Below are positions 7,602 to 15,563 of a stretch of 64,000 nucleotides of DNA, in pieces. The translations under genes were made by a program, and so were the position numbers. The stretch covers positions 1 to 64,000 of the forward strand of contig NZ_JAQEGR010000003.1 in the NCBI RefSeq assembly GCF_027667425.1. The letters are read 5' to 3'. Under the pieces are notes generated by a model that saw nothing but the letters and a program-made list of their open reading frames with translations, was not told where the DNA came from and ran no database searches. The stretch comes from Fusicatenibacter saccharivorans. Its GTDB lineage: Bacteria > Bacillota > Clostridia > Lachnospirales > Lachnospiraceae. Numbering within the stretch: the first letter of the stretch is position 1; every line of letters starts with the position of its first letter.

Positions 7602-8636
7602 TTATAAAGCTTTGAGGTCGTCAATCAGTGTCTGCACTTCCTCTTCCGTCGTTGCCCAGCTGGTGCAGAACCGCGCAATATTTCCGCCGTCCGCGGATTT
7701 CCCCATTGGCTCGAAAATATAGCGTTTTTCCAGAGTTTCCTTCTGCGCATCGGTGAGAATCACAAACTGCTGATTCGTAAAACTCTCCACCCAGAATGGA
7801 ATCCCCTGCGCCGCAAATGCTTTGCGGAGTTTCATGGCAAGTTCATCGGCGCGGCGTGTCGCAGTAAAATAAAGATCATGCCCCAGCAGGCAGTGGAACT
7901 GCAGTCCGAGCAGCCATCCCTTTGCGAGGACAGCGCCGTTCTGTTTCATGTAGGCTTTGAACCGCTTTTTCAGCGAGTCAGCTGTAAGCACAACGGCCTC
8001 ACCAAACAGCGCACCGCATTTCGTTCCGCCGAAATAGAAAACATCTGTGAGAGCAGTGAGATCCTCGAGAGAAACATCATTCTTCTCTGATCCAAGCCCG
8101 TATCCAAGCCGTGCCCCGTCCACAAACAGATACATATCATACTTCCGGCAGACCTCGTGAATCTTCGTCAGCTCCTGCAGCGAATACAGCGTTCCCTGCT
8201 CAGTCGGAAATGAAAGATATACCATCTTCGGCTCCGTCAGATACTCCGGCTCACCGCCTTCATAATAAGCCGCCGCACACGCCGCAATCTGTTCCGCCGA
8301 AATTTTACCATCCGTATTCGGCAGCTCCAGAATCTTATGCCCGGTATTTTCAATCGAAGCCGCCTCATGGCAGTTAATATGTCCGGTATCCGCCGCAATC
8401 ACACTCTGCACCGGCGAAAGCGCTGCCGCCGTCACAATAAAATTCGCCTGCGTCGCCCCCGGAAAAAAATGAACCGCCGCATCCGCACAATGAATCTTCT
8501 CCCGAATCAGCTCCGCAGCCTTCTCACACCATTCATCCTCCCCATATCCACCATAACTGTTCCCATTAATAGCCCCCAGCGCCTCCAGAATCTCCGGGTG
8601 CGCACCGTGATTGTAGTCATTATTAAATCGTATCAT
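7602..8636 (-). CDS. ltaE: Low-specificity threonine aldolase (PLP enzyme)
   Basis: It cleaves threonine or allo-threonine to glycine and acetaldehyde with PLP. The 344-residue chain shows the family N-terminus MIRFNNDYNHGAHPEI, the FFPGATQAN segment, the aspartate in MYLFVDGARLGYGLGS and the PLP lysine in FYFGGTKCGALFGE. AAGGAG lies upstream on the minus strand. Its promoter is TTGCTG-N17-TATAAT (8681-8709). It is followed on the same strand, 132 bases later, by the S66 peptidase, so co-transcription is possible. Confidence 0.9.
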   Translation of the reverse strand: MIRFNNDYNHGAHPEILEALGAINGNSYGGYGEDEWCEKAAELIREKIHCADAAVHFFPGATQANFIVTAAALSPVQSVIAADTGHINCHEAASIENTGHKILELPNTDGKISAEQIAACAAAYYEGGEPEYLTEPKMVYLSFPTEQGTLYSLQELTKIHEVCRKYDMYLFVDGARLGYGLGSEKNDVSLEDLTALTDVFYFGGTKCGALFGEAVVLTADSLKKRFKAYMKQNGAVLAKGWLLGLQFHCLLGHDLYFTATRRADELAMKLRKAFAAQGIPFWVESFTNQQFVILTDAQKETLEKRYIFEPMGKSADGGNIARFCTSWATTEEEVQTLIDDLKAL

Positions 8637-8680
8637 CAGTTTATGTTCTCCTTAATTTGAATTTGAAAAATGCTGTTTCC

Positions 8681-8709
8681 ATTATACGGCATCTGAAGGA
8701 AAACAGCAA
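8681..8709 (-). promoter_or_regulatory. Threonine aldolase promoter
   Basis: On the minus strand TTGCTG (8704-8709), 17 bases, then a perfect TATAAT (8681-8686). The tnpB remnant begins right behind the -35 box. Confidence 0.75.
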
Positions 8710-8729
8710 TTGGAGAACAAAAAGAGAAA

Positions 8730-8933
8730 ATGCAAAAAAATGCAGAAGGAGGATTATCTGCATCGTACAATATTGGAGCAAGATATTTTATCCGTGAAAT
8801 TTTAAAACCCTTACCGGCAACGGAAAGGTCTTTGCTGGAGGCAAAAGTTCCTGCAGTAAAGCGTAGAACCTCATGTGTTTATGCGGATTTGAGAGACTTA
8901 ATTTCAGAAATGGAACTGCGAAAAGCAGCATAA
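8730..8933 (+). pseudogene. tnpB: Truncated tnpB (C-terminal remnant)
   Basis: The 67-codon frame contains GLSASYNIGARYFIRE, KVPAVKRRTSC and LRDLISEME. This is the C-terminal tail typical of IS200/IS605-family TnpB RNA-guided nucleases. Only about the last 65 of some 370-450 residues remain; the RuvC and zinc-ribbon motifs are gone. The reading frame is still open, so the deletion is probably not very old or the end is kept for another reason. The element's right end follows at 9059-9098. Confidence 0.72.
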
Positions 8934-9098
8934 ACACAGGCAGATATACCGTGGACTACCTGTTATGTGGAGACCTGCCGTATCCGGCATGGAAGAAGCG
9001 CGTATCCGCGCAAGATCTAAGAAACAGGCGTATCCGCCGATATTTTGTCTGCCGCCTAAAGCGGTCTGAAGCACGTAACTTTAGTCATGTGAGGTTCA
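8934..9098 (+). ncRNA. Relic omega-RNA scaffold / element right end
   Basis: In TnpB elements the region from the gene's 3' end to the right end encodes the guide-RNA scaffold. Here that stretch keeps several short inverted repeats (TATCCGGCATGG and CGCGTATCCGCGC around 8980-9015; CCGCC/GGCGG-type pairs near 9030-9065). It ends in the 40-base hairpin repeat shared with 1-40, terminating at GGTTCA. Sequence after 9098 would be the guide. Whether it is transcribed cannot be seen. Confidence 0.45.
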
Positions 9099-9130
9099 GT
9101 TCGTATAAAAACAGTATCGGAAAATAAGAA

Positions 9131-9188
9131 AAGAACCGACAGAGAAATCTGAGAACTAAACTAAAGATTTCCCCGCCGGTTCTTTTTC
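9131..9188 (+). terminator. Terminator after the TnpB relic
   Basis: AAAGAACCG (from 9129) pairs with CGGTTCTTT before a T-rich tract ending at 9188. It separates the relic from the TetR promoter. Confidence 0.6.
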
Positions 9189-9222
9189 TATGCATCTATT
9201 TTCATCCATTATATATTTCGCA

Positions 9223-9251
9223 TTGACTTTTTATATACCGATTGGTATAAT
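9223..9251 (+). promoter_or_regulatory. TetR promoter with embedded operator
   Basis: TTGACT (9223-9228), 17 bases, TATAAT (9246-9251). The spacer and -10 contain a perfect inverted repeat TATACC-GATT-GGTATA (9234-9249), the size and position of a TetR-family operator. A repressor there would block RNA polymerase, so the downstream TetR gene is probably autoregulated together with the glycan genes behind it. Confidence 0.7.
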
Positions 9252-9484
9252 GATAACAGAAACACACATAAGAAACCTGCAAAATCCAACAAAATTCGTC
9301 AAAATTGCCAAAAACTCACGCAATTCGACCATCACACACAAAAGCAGACTTCTTAAATACAAAATCAACAAAAGCATTTTAAACCAAAACAAATGCCAAC
9401 TCACACGTAACAAACAACCACCCAAACACACCGCGGCCAGGCGAACTCCAGAGAGCGTCCCTTCCGCAACAAAGAGGATTCAAA
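9252..9484 (+). other. Long A/C-rich, G-poor leader of the TetR gene
   Basis: About 230 bases separate the promoter from the TetR start. From about 9255 to 9430 the plus strand is rich in A and C with very few G residues, so the RNA should be largely unstructured. No conserved riboswitch or coding pattern is recognised; the frame running through it is not protein-like. Confidence 0.5.
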
Positions 9485-10066
9485 ATGGACAATCGTCAGC
9501 TAATCATGAACTCAGCTCTGACCCTCTTCTACGAAAGCGGGTACGACGCCGTCGGTGTTCAGCAGATCGTAGACTCCGCCGGAGTATCCAAACCAACCCT
9601 GTACTATTACTTCGGCAGCAAACAAGGCCTCCTCAAAGCCCTGCTAAACGAGCACTTTCAGCCCATGGAACAAAAACTCATCGAAGCCTCCGAAACCGGG
9701 AAAAACATCCCCGAAAAACTGTACCGCATCGCGCGTGCCTTCTTCAACGGAGCCTCCGAAGACCCGAAATTCCATATGCTGATGATGGCACTGTTCTATT
9801 CCGGAAGAAAAAGCGAAGGCTTCCGCACCGTATACCCTATGATTGACCGGTTCTATCACCTGTGCGTCGACGTCTTCGACAACGCCAGCGCCGAACTCGG
9901 CAACATGAACGGCCGTCAGGAACAATTCGCCGTAGGCTTCTCCGGAATCCTGATGCACTACCTGATGATGACAGCAGGAGATCAATCCGATCTTTCCAAC
10001 CTCGTCGTCCGGGACGAAGAAGTCTACCGTCTGGTACACCAGTTCATGTATGGAATTTACTCATAA
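9485..10066 (+). CDS. TetR/AcrR-family transcriptional regulator
   Basis: The 193-residue protein has the TetR N-terminal helix-turn-helix (about 10-50: LFYESGYDAVGVQQIVDSAG followed by VSKPTLYYYFGSKQGLL) and an all-helical ligand-binding C-terminal domain. AGAGGA precedes the start. The gene is first in a tight series with a GH13 enzyme (25-base gap) and glgB (14-base gap). An ideal operator lies in its own promoter. Control of alpha-glucan metabolism is inferred from this arrangement. The ligand is unknown. Confidence 0.92.
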   Translation: MDNRQLIMNSALTLFYESGYDAVGVQQIVDSAGVSKPTLYYYFGSKQGLLKALLNEHFQPMEQKLIEASETGKNIPEKLYRIARAFFNGASEDPKFHMLMMALFYSGRKSEGFRTVYPMIDRFYHLCVDVFDNASAELGNMNGRQEQFAVGFSGILMHYLMMTAGDQSDLSNLVVRDEEVYRLVHQFMYGIYS

Positions 10067-10091
10067 CCCAAAAACAAGGAGGACAAACAAA

Positions 10092-11453
10092 ATGGCACCA
10101 TGGTATGAAGAGGCAGAATTTTATCACATCTATCCGATTGGACTGACCGGCGCGCCGAGAAAAAATGAATCGGAAGAAACCGTACACCGCTTTTCCACAC
10201 TGGAACAGTGGCTTCCGCACATCGCAGATCTCGGTTGTACCGCAATCTATATCGGCCCCTTGTTTGAATCAACCACACATGGATACGACACAAAAGATTA
10301 CAAACAGGTAGACCGCCGCTTAGGCGACAACGCGGACTTTGCCGCATACGTAAAAAAAGCCCACGAACTCGGCATCAAAGTCGTCGTAGACGGTGTCTTC
10401 AACCACACCGGCCGCGAATTCTTTGCCTTCCGCGACATTCAGGAAAAAAGAGAACAGTCCCCGTACTGCGGATGGTACAAAGGAATCTGGTTCGGCGGAA
10501 ACACCTGCTATAACGATGGATTCTCCTACGAAGCATGGAGAAACTGCTTCGAACTCGTCAACCTGAATCTCCAGAACCAGCAGGTCCGCGACTATCTCCT
10601 TGATGTCATCGACTTCTGGATCGACGAATTCGACATCGACGGCATCCGTCTCGACTGCGCCGACTGCCTGGATTTCGGCTTCATGGAGCAGATGCGCGCA
10701 CGCACATCCGCCAAAAAACAGGACTTCTGGCTGATGGGCGAAGTCATCCACGGCGACTATGCGCGCTACATCGGAGACGGCCAGCATCTGCTGCACAGTG
10801 TCACAAACTACGAGCTTCACAAAGGACTTTATTCGGGACATAACGATCATAACTACTTCGAAATTGCACATACGATCCGCCGCGAATTTGACGAAAACGG
10901 CGGCATTTACAAAGGAAAGAAACTGTACAGCTTCGTTGACAATCACGACGTAGACCGTCTGGCCAGCAAGCTGAACGTAAAAGAAAACATGATTCCAATT
11001 TATGCGCTGCTGTACTTCCTGCCGGGCATCCCGTCCATCTATTACGGATCGGAATTCGGCATCGAGGGAAGAAAAGAAGGCGGAAACGACGATCCGCTGC
11101 GTCCGGCGCTGAATCTGGAAGAACTGGAGAAAAATCCGCCGGCAGAAAAACTTCCGGCATGGATCAAAACATTATCAGACGTCAGAAAAAAACATCCTGC
11201 AGCACGAACGGGAAGATACCGCGAACTCATGCTGACCAACCGCCAGTATGCCTTTGCACGCCTAGATGAGACAGACGCTCTGATCACAGCAGTAAATAAT
11301 GATGAAAACCAGAGTGCGGGAGTCTGGATTCCTGCATCTTGCGACGGAACATGGAAAAACGCGGTAACCGGAGAAGCCATTTCTCCGGAAAATGGAAAAC
11401 TTTTTGTTGAAGTACCTCCGTGCGGCTGTGTTCTGATTGAAAAAGAAGCATAA
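10092..11453 (+). CDS. GH13-family alpha-amylase / alpha-glucosidase
   Basis: This 453-residue cytoplasmic GH13 enzyme lacks a signal peptide. The four GH13 regions are present: VVVDGVFNHTG (I), GIRLDCADCLD with the nucleophile aspartate (II), LMGEVIHGDY with the acid/base glutamate (III) and SFVDNHDVDRL (IV). A small beta-domain follows the barrel. AAGGAGG (10076-10082) selects the ATG at 10092 over an in-frame ATG at 10050 that lies inside the TetR gene. The size and motifs fit an intracellular amylase or maltodextrin glucosidase; exact bond specificity is not evident. It is next to glgB. Confidence 0.9.
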   Translation: MAPWYEEAEFYHIYPIGLTGAPRKNESEETVHRFSTLEQWLPHIADLGCTAIYIGPLFESTTHGYDTKDYKQVDRRLGDNADFAAYVKKAHELGIKVVVDGVFNHTGREFFAFRDIQEKREQSPYCGWYKGIWFGGNTCYNDGFSYEAWRNCFELVNLNLQNQQVRDYLLDVIDFWIDEFDIDGIRLDCADCLDFGFMEQMRARTSAKKQDFWLMGEVIHGDYARYIGDGQHLLHSVTNYELHKGLYSGHNDHNYFEIAHTIRREFDENGGIYKGKKLYSFVDNHDVDRLASKLNVKENMIPIYALLYFLPGIPSIYYGSEFGIEGRKEGGNDDPLRPALNLEELEKNPPAEKLPAWIKTLSDVRKKHPAARTGRYRELMLTNRQYAFARLDETDALITAVNNDENQSAGVWIPASCDGTWKNAVTGEAISPENGKLFVEVPPCGCVLIEKEA

Positions 11454-11467
11454 AGGGGATTTTTTCT

Positions 11468-13438
11468 ATGAAGGAAACTGCGAAAACAACGGCAAAAACA
11501 ACAGCGAAAACCAGAAAAGCGCCAAAAAAACCGGCGGGCTATCAGCCAAGATTTTCTGAACTGGATCAGTACTTATTTGGCCAGGCAACCCATTACGATA
11601 TTTTCCGGAAAATGGGTGCGCACCTGGACAAAAAAGACGGCAAAGTAGGAGCCTGGTTCACCGTATGGGCTCCGCATGCGGCGGAAGTATCTGTCATCGG
11701 CGAATTCAACGGCTGGGATGCCCATGCCAATGTGATGCGGAAAGTCGGCGAGGACGGCGTTTATGAAGTGTTCATTCCGGGCGTGACCGAGGGAATGATG
11801 TATAAATATTACATCCGCACACCGGACGGAAGAGAACTGTACAAAGCAGATCCATACGCATTTGCATCCGAAAAACGGCCGGGTACCGCGTCAAAAGTAG
11901 CGGAAATCGAAGGCTACCGCTGGGGTGACAGCGAATGGCTGACGAACCGCAAAAAATTTGACGTTCAGAAATCCGCGCTCTCCATCTACGAAGTGCACCC
12001 GGGCTCCTGGATGAAACATCCGTGGTCCGAATCCAACCCGGACGGATTTTACAATTACGTTCAGTTCGCACATTCGCTTGCCGATTACGTAAAAAAAATG
12101 GGCTATACCCACGTAGAGCTGATGGGAATTGCAGAGCATCCGTTTGACGGTTCCTGGGGCTATCAGGTAACGGGCTATTACGCACCGACCTCCCGCTACG
12201 GAACACCGAAAGAGTTTAAATATCTTGTTGATTATCTGCATAAAAATAAAATCGGTGTTATTCTGGACTGGGTACCGGCACACTTCCCGAAAGATGCGCA
12301 CGGCCTTGCTGATTTTGATGGCCAGCCGCTGTATGAGTACGCCGACCCGAGAAAGGGCGAGCACCCGGAGTGGGGAACGAAGATCTTTGATTACGGCAAA
12401 AATGAAGTGAAAAACTTTATGCTGGCAAATGCGCTTTATTGGGTAGAAGAGTACCACGTAGACGGTCTCCGTGTCGATGCTGTTGCTTCGATGCTGTATC
12501 TCGACTACGGAAAAGAGCCGGGCCAGTGGGTGCCGAACAAGAACGGCGGAAATGAAAATCTCGAAGCCGTCGAGTTCTTCAAACACCTGAATACCCTGGT
12601 GCGCGGACGAAACAAAGGTGTCATCATGATTGCCGAGGAGTCCACAACGTGGCCGAAGGTAACGGGAAGCGTAGAGGACGGCGGCCTGCATTTCTCCTAC
12701 AAATGGAACATGGGATGGATGCATGACTTCCTCGATTACATGAAGCTCGATCCATACTTCCGCAAATACAACCATAACAAGATGACCTTCGGCATGACCT
12801 ATGCATTTTCCGAGAACTACATTCTGGTGCTCTCGCACGATGAGGTTGTCCACTTGAAATGCTCGATGATCAACAAAATGCCGGGCGATCTGGAGGAAAA
12901 ATTCCAGAACCTGATGGTAGGCTATGCTTTCATGTTCGGGCACCCGGGCAAAAAACTTCTGTTCATGGGACAGGATTTCGGACAGCTCCGCGAGTGGAGC
13001 GAGGAACGCGAGATCGACTGGTTCCTGCTGGCAGATGAGGGGCATCAGCATCTGCAGACCTTCTTCAGTGACCTGCTGAAAATGTACCGCAAGTACCCGG
13101 CACTCTACGCGAACGACTGCGGCTACGAAGGCTTCCAGTGGATCAATGCCAACGACGGCGACCGCAGCATTTACAGCTTCGTCCGCTGGTCACCGACAGG
13201 AAAAAACAACCTGTTGTTCGTCTGCAATTTCACACCGGTCGAGCGTCCGGATTATATGTGTGGCGTACCGCGCAAAAAACAGTACCGCCTGATACTCGAC
13301 AGCTCCGATATGAAATACGGCGGCCCGACCGAAAAACGCCAGGTAGCCTACCGTGCCAAAGAGGGAGAATGCGATGGCCAGCCATATCGGATTGCATATG
13401 CACTTCCGGCGTATGGTGTGGCGGTGTTCAGCTTCTAA
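11468..13438 (+). CDS. glgB: 1,4-alpha-glucan branching enzyme GlgB
   Basis: GlgB makes alpha-1,6 branches in glycogen. The 656-residue protein starts with a Lys/Thr/Ala-rich tail (about 1-25). A CBM48 domain (about 55-150; WAPHAAEVSVIGEFNGWD) and the GH13 barrel follow: GVILDWVPAHF, GLRVDAVASMLYLDY (nucleophile), IAEESTTWP (acid/base) and LSHDEVVH. The length is normal. AAGGGGA precedes the start. glgC and glgA are not in the window, so this is a partial glycogen locus paired with a GH13 hydrolase under a TetR regulator. Confidence 0.96.
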   Translation: MKETAKTTAKTTAKTRKAPKKPAGYQPRFSELDQYLFGQATHYDIFRKMGAHLDKKDGKVGAWFTVWAPHAAEVSVIGEFNGWDAHANVMRKVGEDGVYEVFIPGVTEGMMYKYYIRTPDGRELYKADPYAFASEKRPGTASKVAEIEGYRWGDSEWLTNRKKFDVQKSALSIYEVHPGSWMKHPWSESNPDGFYNYVQFAHSLADYVKKMGYTHVELMGIAEHPFDGSWGYQVTGYYAPTSRYGTPKEFKYLVDYLHKNKIGVILDWVPAHFPKDAHGLADFDGQPLYEYADPRKGEHPEWGTKIFDYGKNEVKNFMLANALYWVEEYHVDGLRVDAVASMLYLDYGKEPGQWVPNKNGGNENLEAVEFFKHLNTLVRGRNKGVIMIAEESTTWPKVTGSVEDGGLHFSYKWNMGWMHDFLDYMKLDPYFRKYNHNKMTFGMTYAFSENYILVLSHDEVVHLKCSMINKMPGDLEEKFQNLMVGYAFMFGHPGKKLLFMGQDFGQLREWSEEREIDWFLLADEGHQHLQTFFSDLLKMYRKYPALYANDCGYEGFQWINANDGDRSIYSFVRWSPTGKNNLLFVCNFTPVERPDYMCGVPRKKQYRLILDSSDMKYGGPTEKRQVAYRAKEGECDGQPYRIAYALPAYGVAVFSF

Positions 13439-13470
13439 AATAAGATAGCTACTAATTTTCATTAATATCA

Positions 13471-13521
13471 TGACCGGCAGAGAACGAAAGAGATTTCTTA
13501 AATCTGTCGGTCATTGTGTTT
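13471..13521 (+). terminator. Terminator of the tetR-GH13-glgB operon
   Basis: TGACCGGCAGA (13471-13481) pairs with TCTGTCGGTCA (13503-13513), followed by a T/G-rich tract. Confidence 0.75.
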
Positions 13522-13551
13522 TGTGTTCGAAGGAAAAGAGGTGTTGATTTG

Positions 13552-14217
13552 ATGAAAGAAGAAAGAAAAGAGCCGATACAGATTCCGCACATCCAGACAA
13601 TCAACGATCACATTTCCTATCTTACACCGACAGAACATCCACTTTCGGCAAATGTTGTGATCATCGAGGGTGATGCATTTTTCTGGGTATATGACGTGGG
13701 AAATCATCCTGCGGTTTCAGAAATTCTGCAGAAAAAGTCAGAACAGACAGGAAAAGAAATTCGGGTGATTTTATCCCATTTTCATCCCGACCATATCGGG
13801 AATCTGTCGGAGATTTCGTGCGAAGCGGTTTACCAGGGGAAAAATACGTTTCGTTATACAAAAACAGGAACTGTGATAGAAGAAGATACGTGGTTTCAGG
13901 ACGGTGACGTGTGGTTACATTTATTTCCGATTCCATCGAGTCATGCCAAAGGATCGCTTGCATTGGAAGTGGATGAGACGTGGTGCTTTCTCGGGGATGC
14001 GGCATATGCGACGCAGAAAAACGGACAGACCGTTTATAATGCCGAGCGCCTGCTGGCAGAAATCCGAGTTCTGAAAAACGTGCGTGCGCCGCATTTTTTC
14101 CTAAGTCACAGCGAACCGTTTCAGCAGAACAAAGAGGATGTGCTGGAATGGATGGAAGCGATTTATGAGAAACGGAAACGAGATGAATCATATATAAAAA
14201 CACCCCAGCGCTTATGA
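13552..14217 (+). CDS. Metallo-beta-lactamase-fold hydrolase
   Basis: The 221-residue protein has the MBL zinc motif SHFHPDHIG (HxHxDH), a later SSHAKGS histidine, and the aspartate in FLGDAAYA. The substrate is unknown; short MBL proteins like this include glyoxalase-II-like and lactonase-like enzymes. The start at 13552 is chosen because AAGAGGTG lies 7 bases upstream; the earlier ATG at 13516 overlaps a terminator. It stands alone between converging units. Confidence 0.85.
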   Translation: MKEERKEPIQIPHIQTINDHISYLTPTEHPLSANVVIIEGDAFFWVYDVGNHPAVSEILQKKSEQTGKEIRVILSHFHPDHIGNLSEISCEAVYQGKNTFRYTKTGTVIEEDTWFQDGDVWLHLFPIPSSHAKGSLALEVDETWCFLGDAAYATQKNGQTVYNAERLLAEIRVLKNVRAPHFFLSHSEPFQQNKEDVLEWMEAIYEKRKRDESYIKTPQRL

Positions 14218-14239
14218 CAGGGAGTCCTTCGAGGCTGAA

Positions 14240-14701
14240 TCAGTTATGCCACTTCGGCAATTCACTTTCTTTCACCGAAACTGATTCAAGATCCATATTC
14301 GACCAATATGAGCCGATATCTGAACTTGTGAAGTATTCAAAATTGCCCGTGGAAGATTTCAGCTTTCCATTCTTGACTCCATTGCAGACATAAACCAGTT
14401 CGTAGTTTGTCCCATCCGAAAGGTTAAATCGAAAACTGGTCACATCTGCGCCTGTGATTTCCTCGACTTGTTTGTCTGTCAATGATAAGTTTTCAAACAT
14501 ATGATACAAGTCTGTTATATCAGTTTTTGCAACGACTATTTTCTTTTCTGCTGATACCGGTGCTCCCGCATAGTGGTACATTTCGACATTTTCAACATCT
14601 CCAACTTCAAAAGGAAAGTCGATATGGACCGTTTCTTTGCTACAGCCGACCAGTACCATCATTAAAATCAGAAAGGATATCAAATTTGTCGCTTTTTTCA
14701 T
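14240..14701 (-). CDS. Small putative lipoprotein
   Basis: This 153-residue protein has a signal sequence ending in the lipobox VLVGC near residue 20, so it is predicted to be membrane-anchored on the outside. The mature part has no recognised domain. The start at 14701 follows AGGAG with a suitable spacer; the in-frame ATG at 14737 lacks a ribosome site. It converges with the MBL hydrolase. Confidence 0.7.
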   Translation of the reverse strand: MKKATNLISFLILMMVLVGCSKETVHIDFPFEVGDVENVEMYHYAGAPVSAEKKIVVAKTDITDLYHMFENLSLTDKQVEEITGADVTSFRFNLSDGTNYELVYVCNGVKNGKLKSSTGNFEYFTSSDIGSYWSNMDLESVSVKESELPKWHN

Positions 14702-14815
14702 ATCATTGCACTCCTCGTCATGTTTTTGACAGGTCAAGAGTTCAAAAATCCTCTTGCAAGCGAGCTTGCATTAGCTTTTTGAGCCTGGTATCATGATGAT
14801 TTGAGTATATCATAG

Positions 14816-14896
14816 TTTAACCGAATCAAGCAAGTCACCTGCTTCCATTGCGCGAAGCAATAAGCAGGGGGTTGGGACTTACTTGATTCGGTTAAA
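14816..14896. repeat. 81-bp hairpin element before the GNAT gene
   Basis: A 21-base arm (14816-14836, beginning TTTAACCGAATCAAG) pairs with its reverse complement at 14876-14896 with one mismatch. A second stem ACCTGCTT/AAGCAGGG lies inside. The element fills most of the space upstream of the acetyltransferase, ending about 9 bases before its ribosome site. It may be a mobile palindromic repeat or a leader structure. Confidence 0.6.
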
Positions 14897-14916
14897 AAAA
14901 CAAGGGAGATGAAAAA

Positions 14917-15420
14917 ATGAATGAAATTATAGCTTTACAGAAATATGAAAACGAAGCACAACTTGCAAAAGAGCTGATTCGAGGATTTTGGCTGGCTCAT
15001 GGTGATTATGTTATAACCGACGAAGAGGCCGCGGAGAATCTTGCTGCCTGGACAGACAAAGGGCATGTGTTTTATTTTATCTTAAAAGAAGAGATCCCCA
15101 TTGGATTTGTGCATCTCGGAAGCCGCGGGGCGGAAGTTGACTGGATCGAAGATCTTTTCGTACTTCCGGAATACCAGGGAAACGGATACGGAAGTCATGC
15201 GATTGCGCTGGTCGAAGCCGAGATAAAAAAGTATTCTGAATCTGTCTATCTTGAGGTAGCTGCGCGAAATTTTGGAGCGATGAAACTCTATCATAGATTG
15301 GGATATCATTGCCTGAACACTGTGACGTTACGCAAAGATTTTCAACCGGAGAATTTTGAAGTGATTCGCAGCGAAGAGCTTTTGGGGTATCCGTTGGAAG
15401 TTAAGAAGTATATTAAGTAG
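14917..15420 (+). CDS. GNAT-family N-acetyltransferase
   Basis: The 167-residue protein has the GNAT fold with motif A visible as LFVLPEYQGNGYGSHAI (acetyl-CoA pyrophosphate loop Q-x-x-G-x-G). Motif B follows around NFGAMKLYHRLGYH. It acetylates an amine from acetyl-CoA; the substrate cannot be read from the sequence. GGGAG precedes the ATG. It is preceded by a large hairpin and followed by a dispersed-repeat copy and a long palindrome. Confidence 0.88.
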   Translation: MNEIIALQKYENEAQLAKELIRGFWLAHGDYVITDEEAAENLAAWTDKGHVFYFILKEEIPIGFVHLGSRGAEVDWIEDLFVLPEYQGNGYGSHAIALVEAEIKKYSESVYLEVAARNFGAMKLYHRLGYHCLNTVTLRKDFQPENFEVIRSEELLGYPLEVKKYIK

Positions 15421-15473
15421 AATCTCACGCCGATTTGCGCAGCAAATCCAGACCTCCCCACCGCCCGCCTCAA
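15421..15473 (-). repeat. Dispersed GGCGTGAG hairpin repeat, copy A
   Basis: Read on the minus strand this begins TTGAGG and runs through a G-rich tract to a GGATTTGC/GCAAATC hairpin followed by GGCGTGAGATT. It matches two tandem copies at 37849-37907 and 37929-37986 in order and length, with compensating changes in the stem. Confidence 0.65.
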
Positions 15474-15479
15474 TGTCAG

Positions 15480-15553
15480 CCCGGAAGTGCGTCTGTGTCG
15501 TCTGGGACTGTGCCCTAGGGCACAGTCCCAGGCGGCGCAGGTGCACTTCCGGG
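15480..15553. repeat. 74-bp palindrome with two 37-base arms
   Basis: The arms pair over their full length around the centre CCCTAGGG (15513-15520). The inner 15 and outer 11 pairs are exact. Differences in between are all of the G-T/T-G type on the plus strand, so plus-strand RNA would pair fully with wobbles. It lies between the converging GNAT and TraX genes, next to repeat copy A. Confidence 0.8.
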
Positions 15554-15563
15554 TGTCCGTTTT

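Noticed and set aside
9190..9846. 218-codon frame across the TetR leader and gene
   Set aside because: Basic, low-quality composition; it is the shifted frame of TetR and the A/C-rich leader, with no ribosome site.
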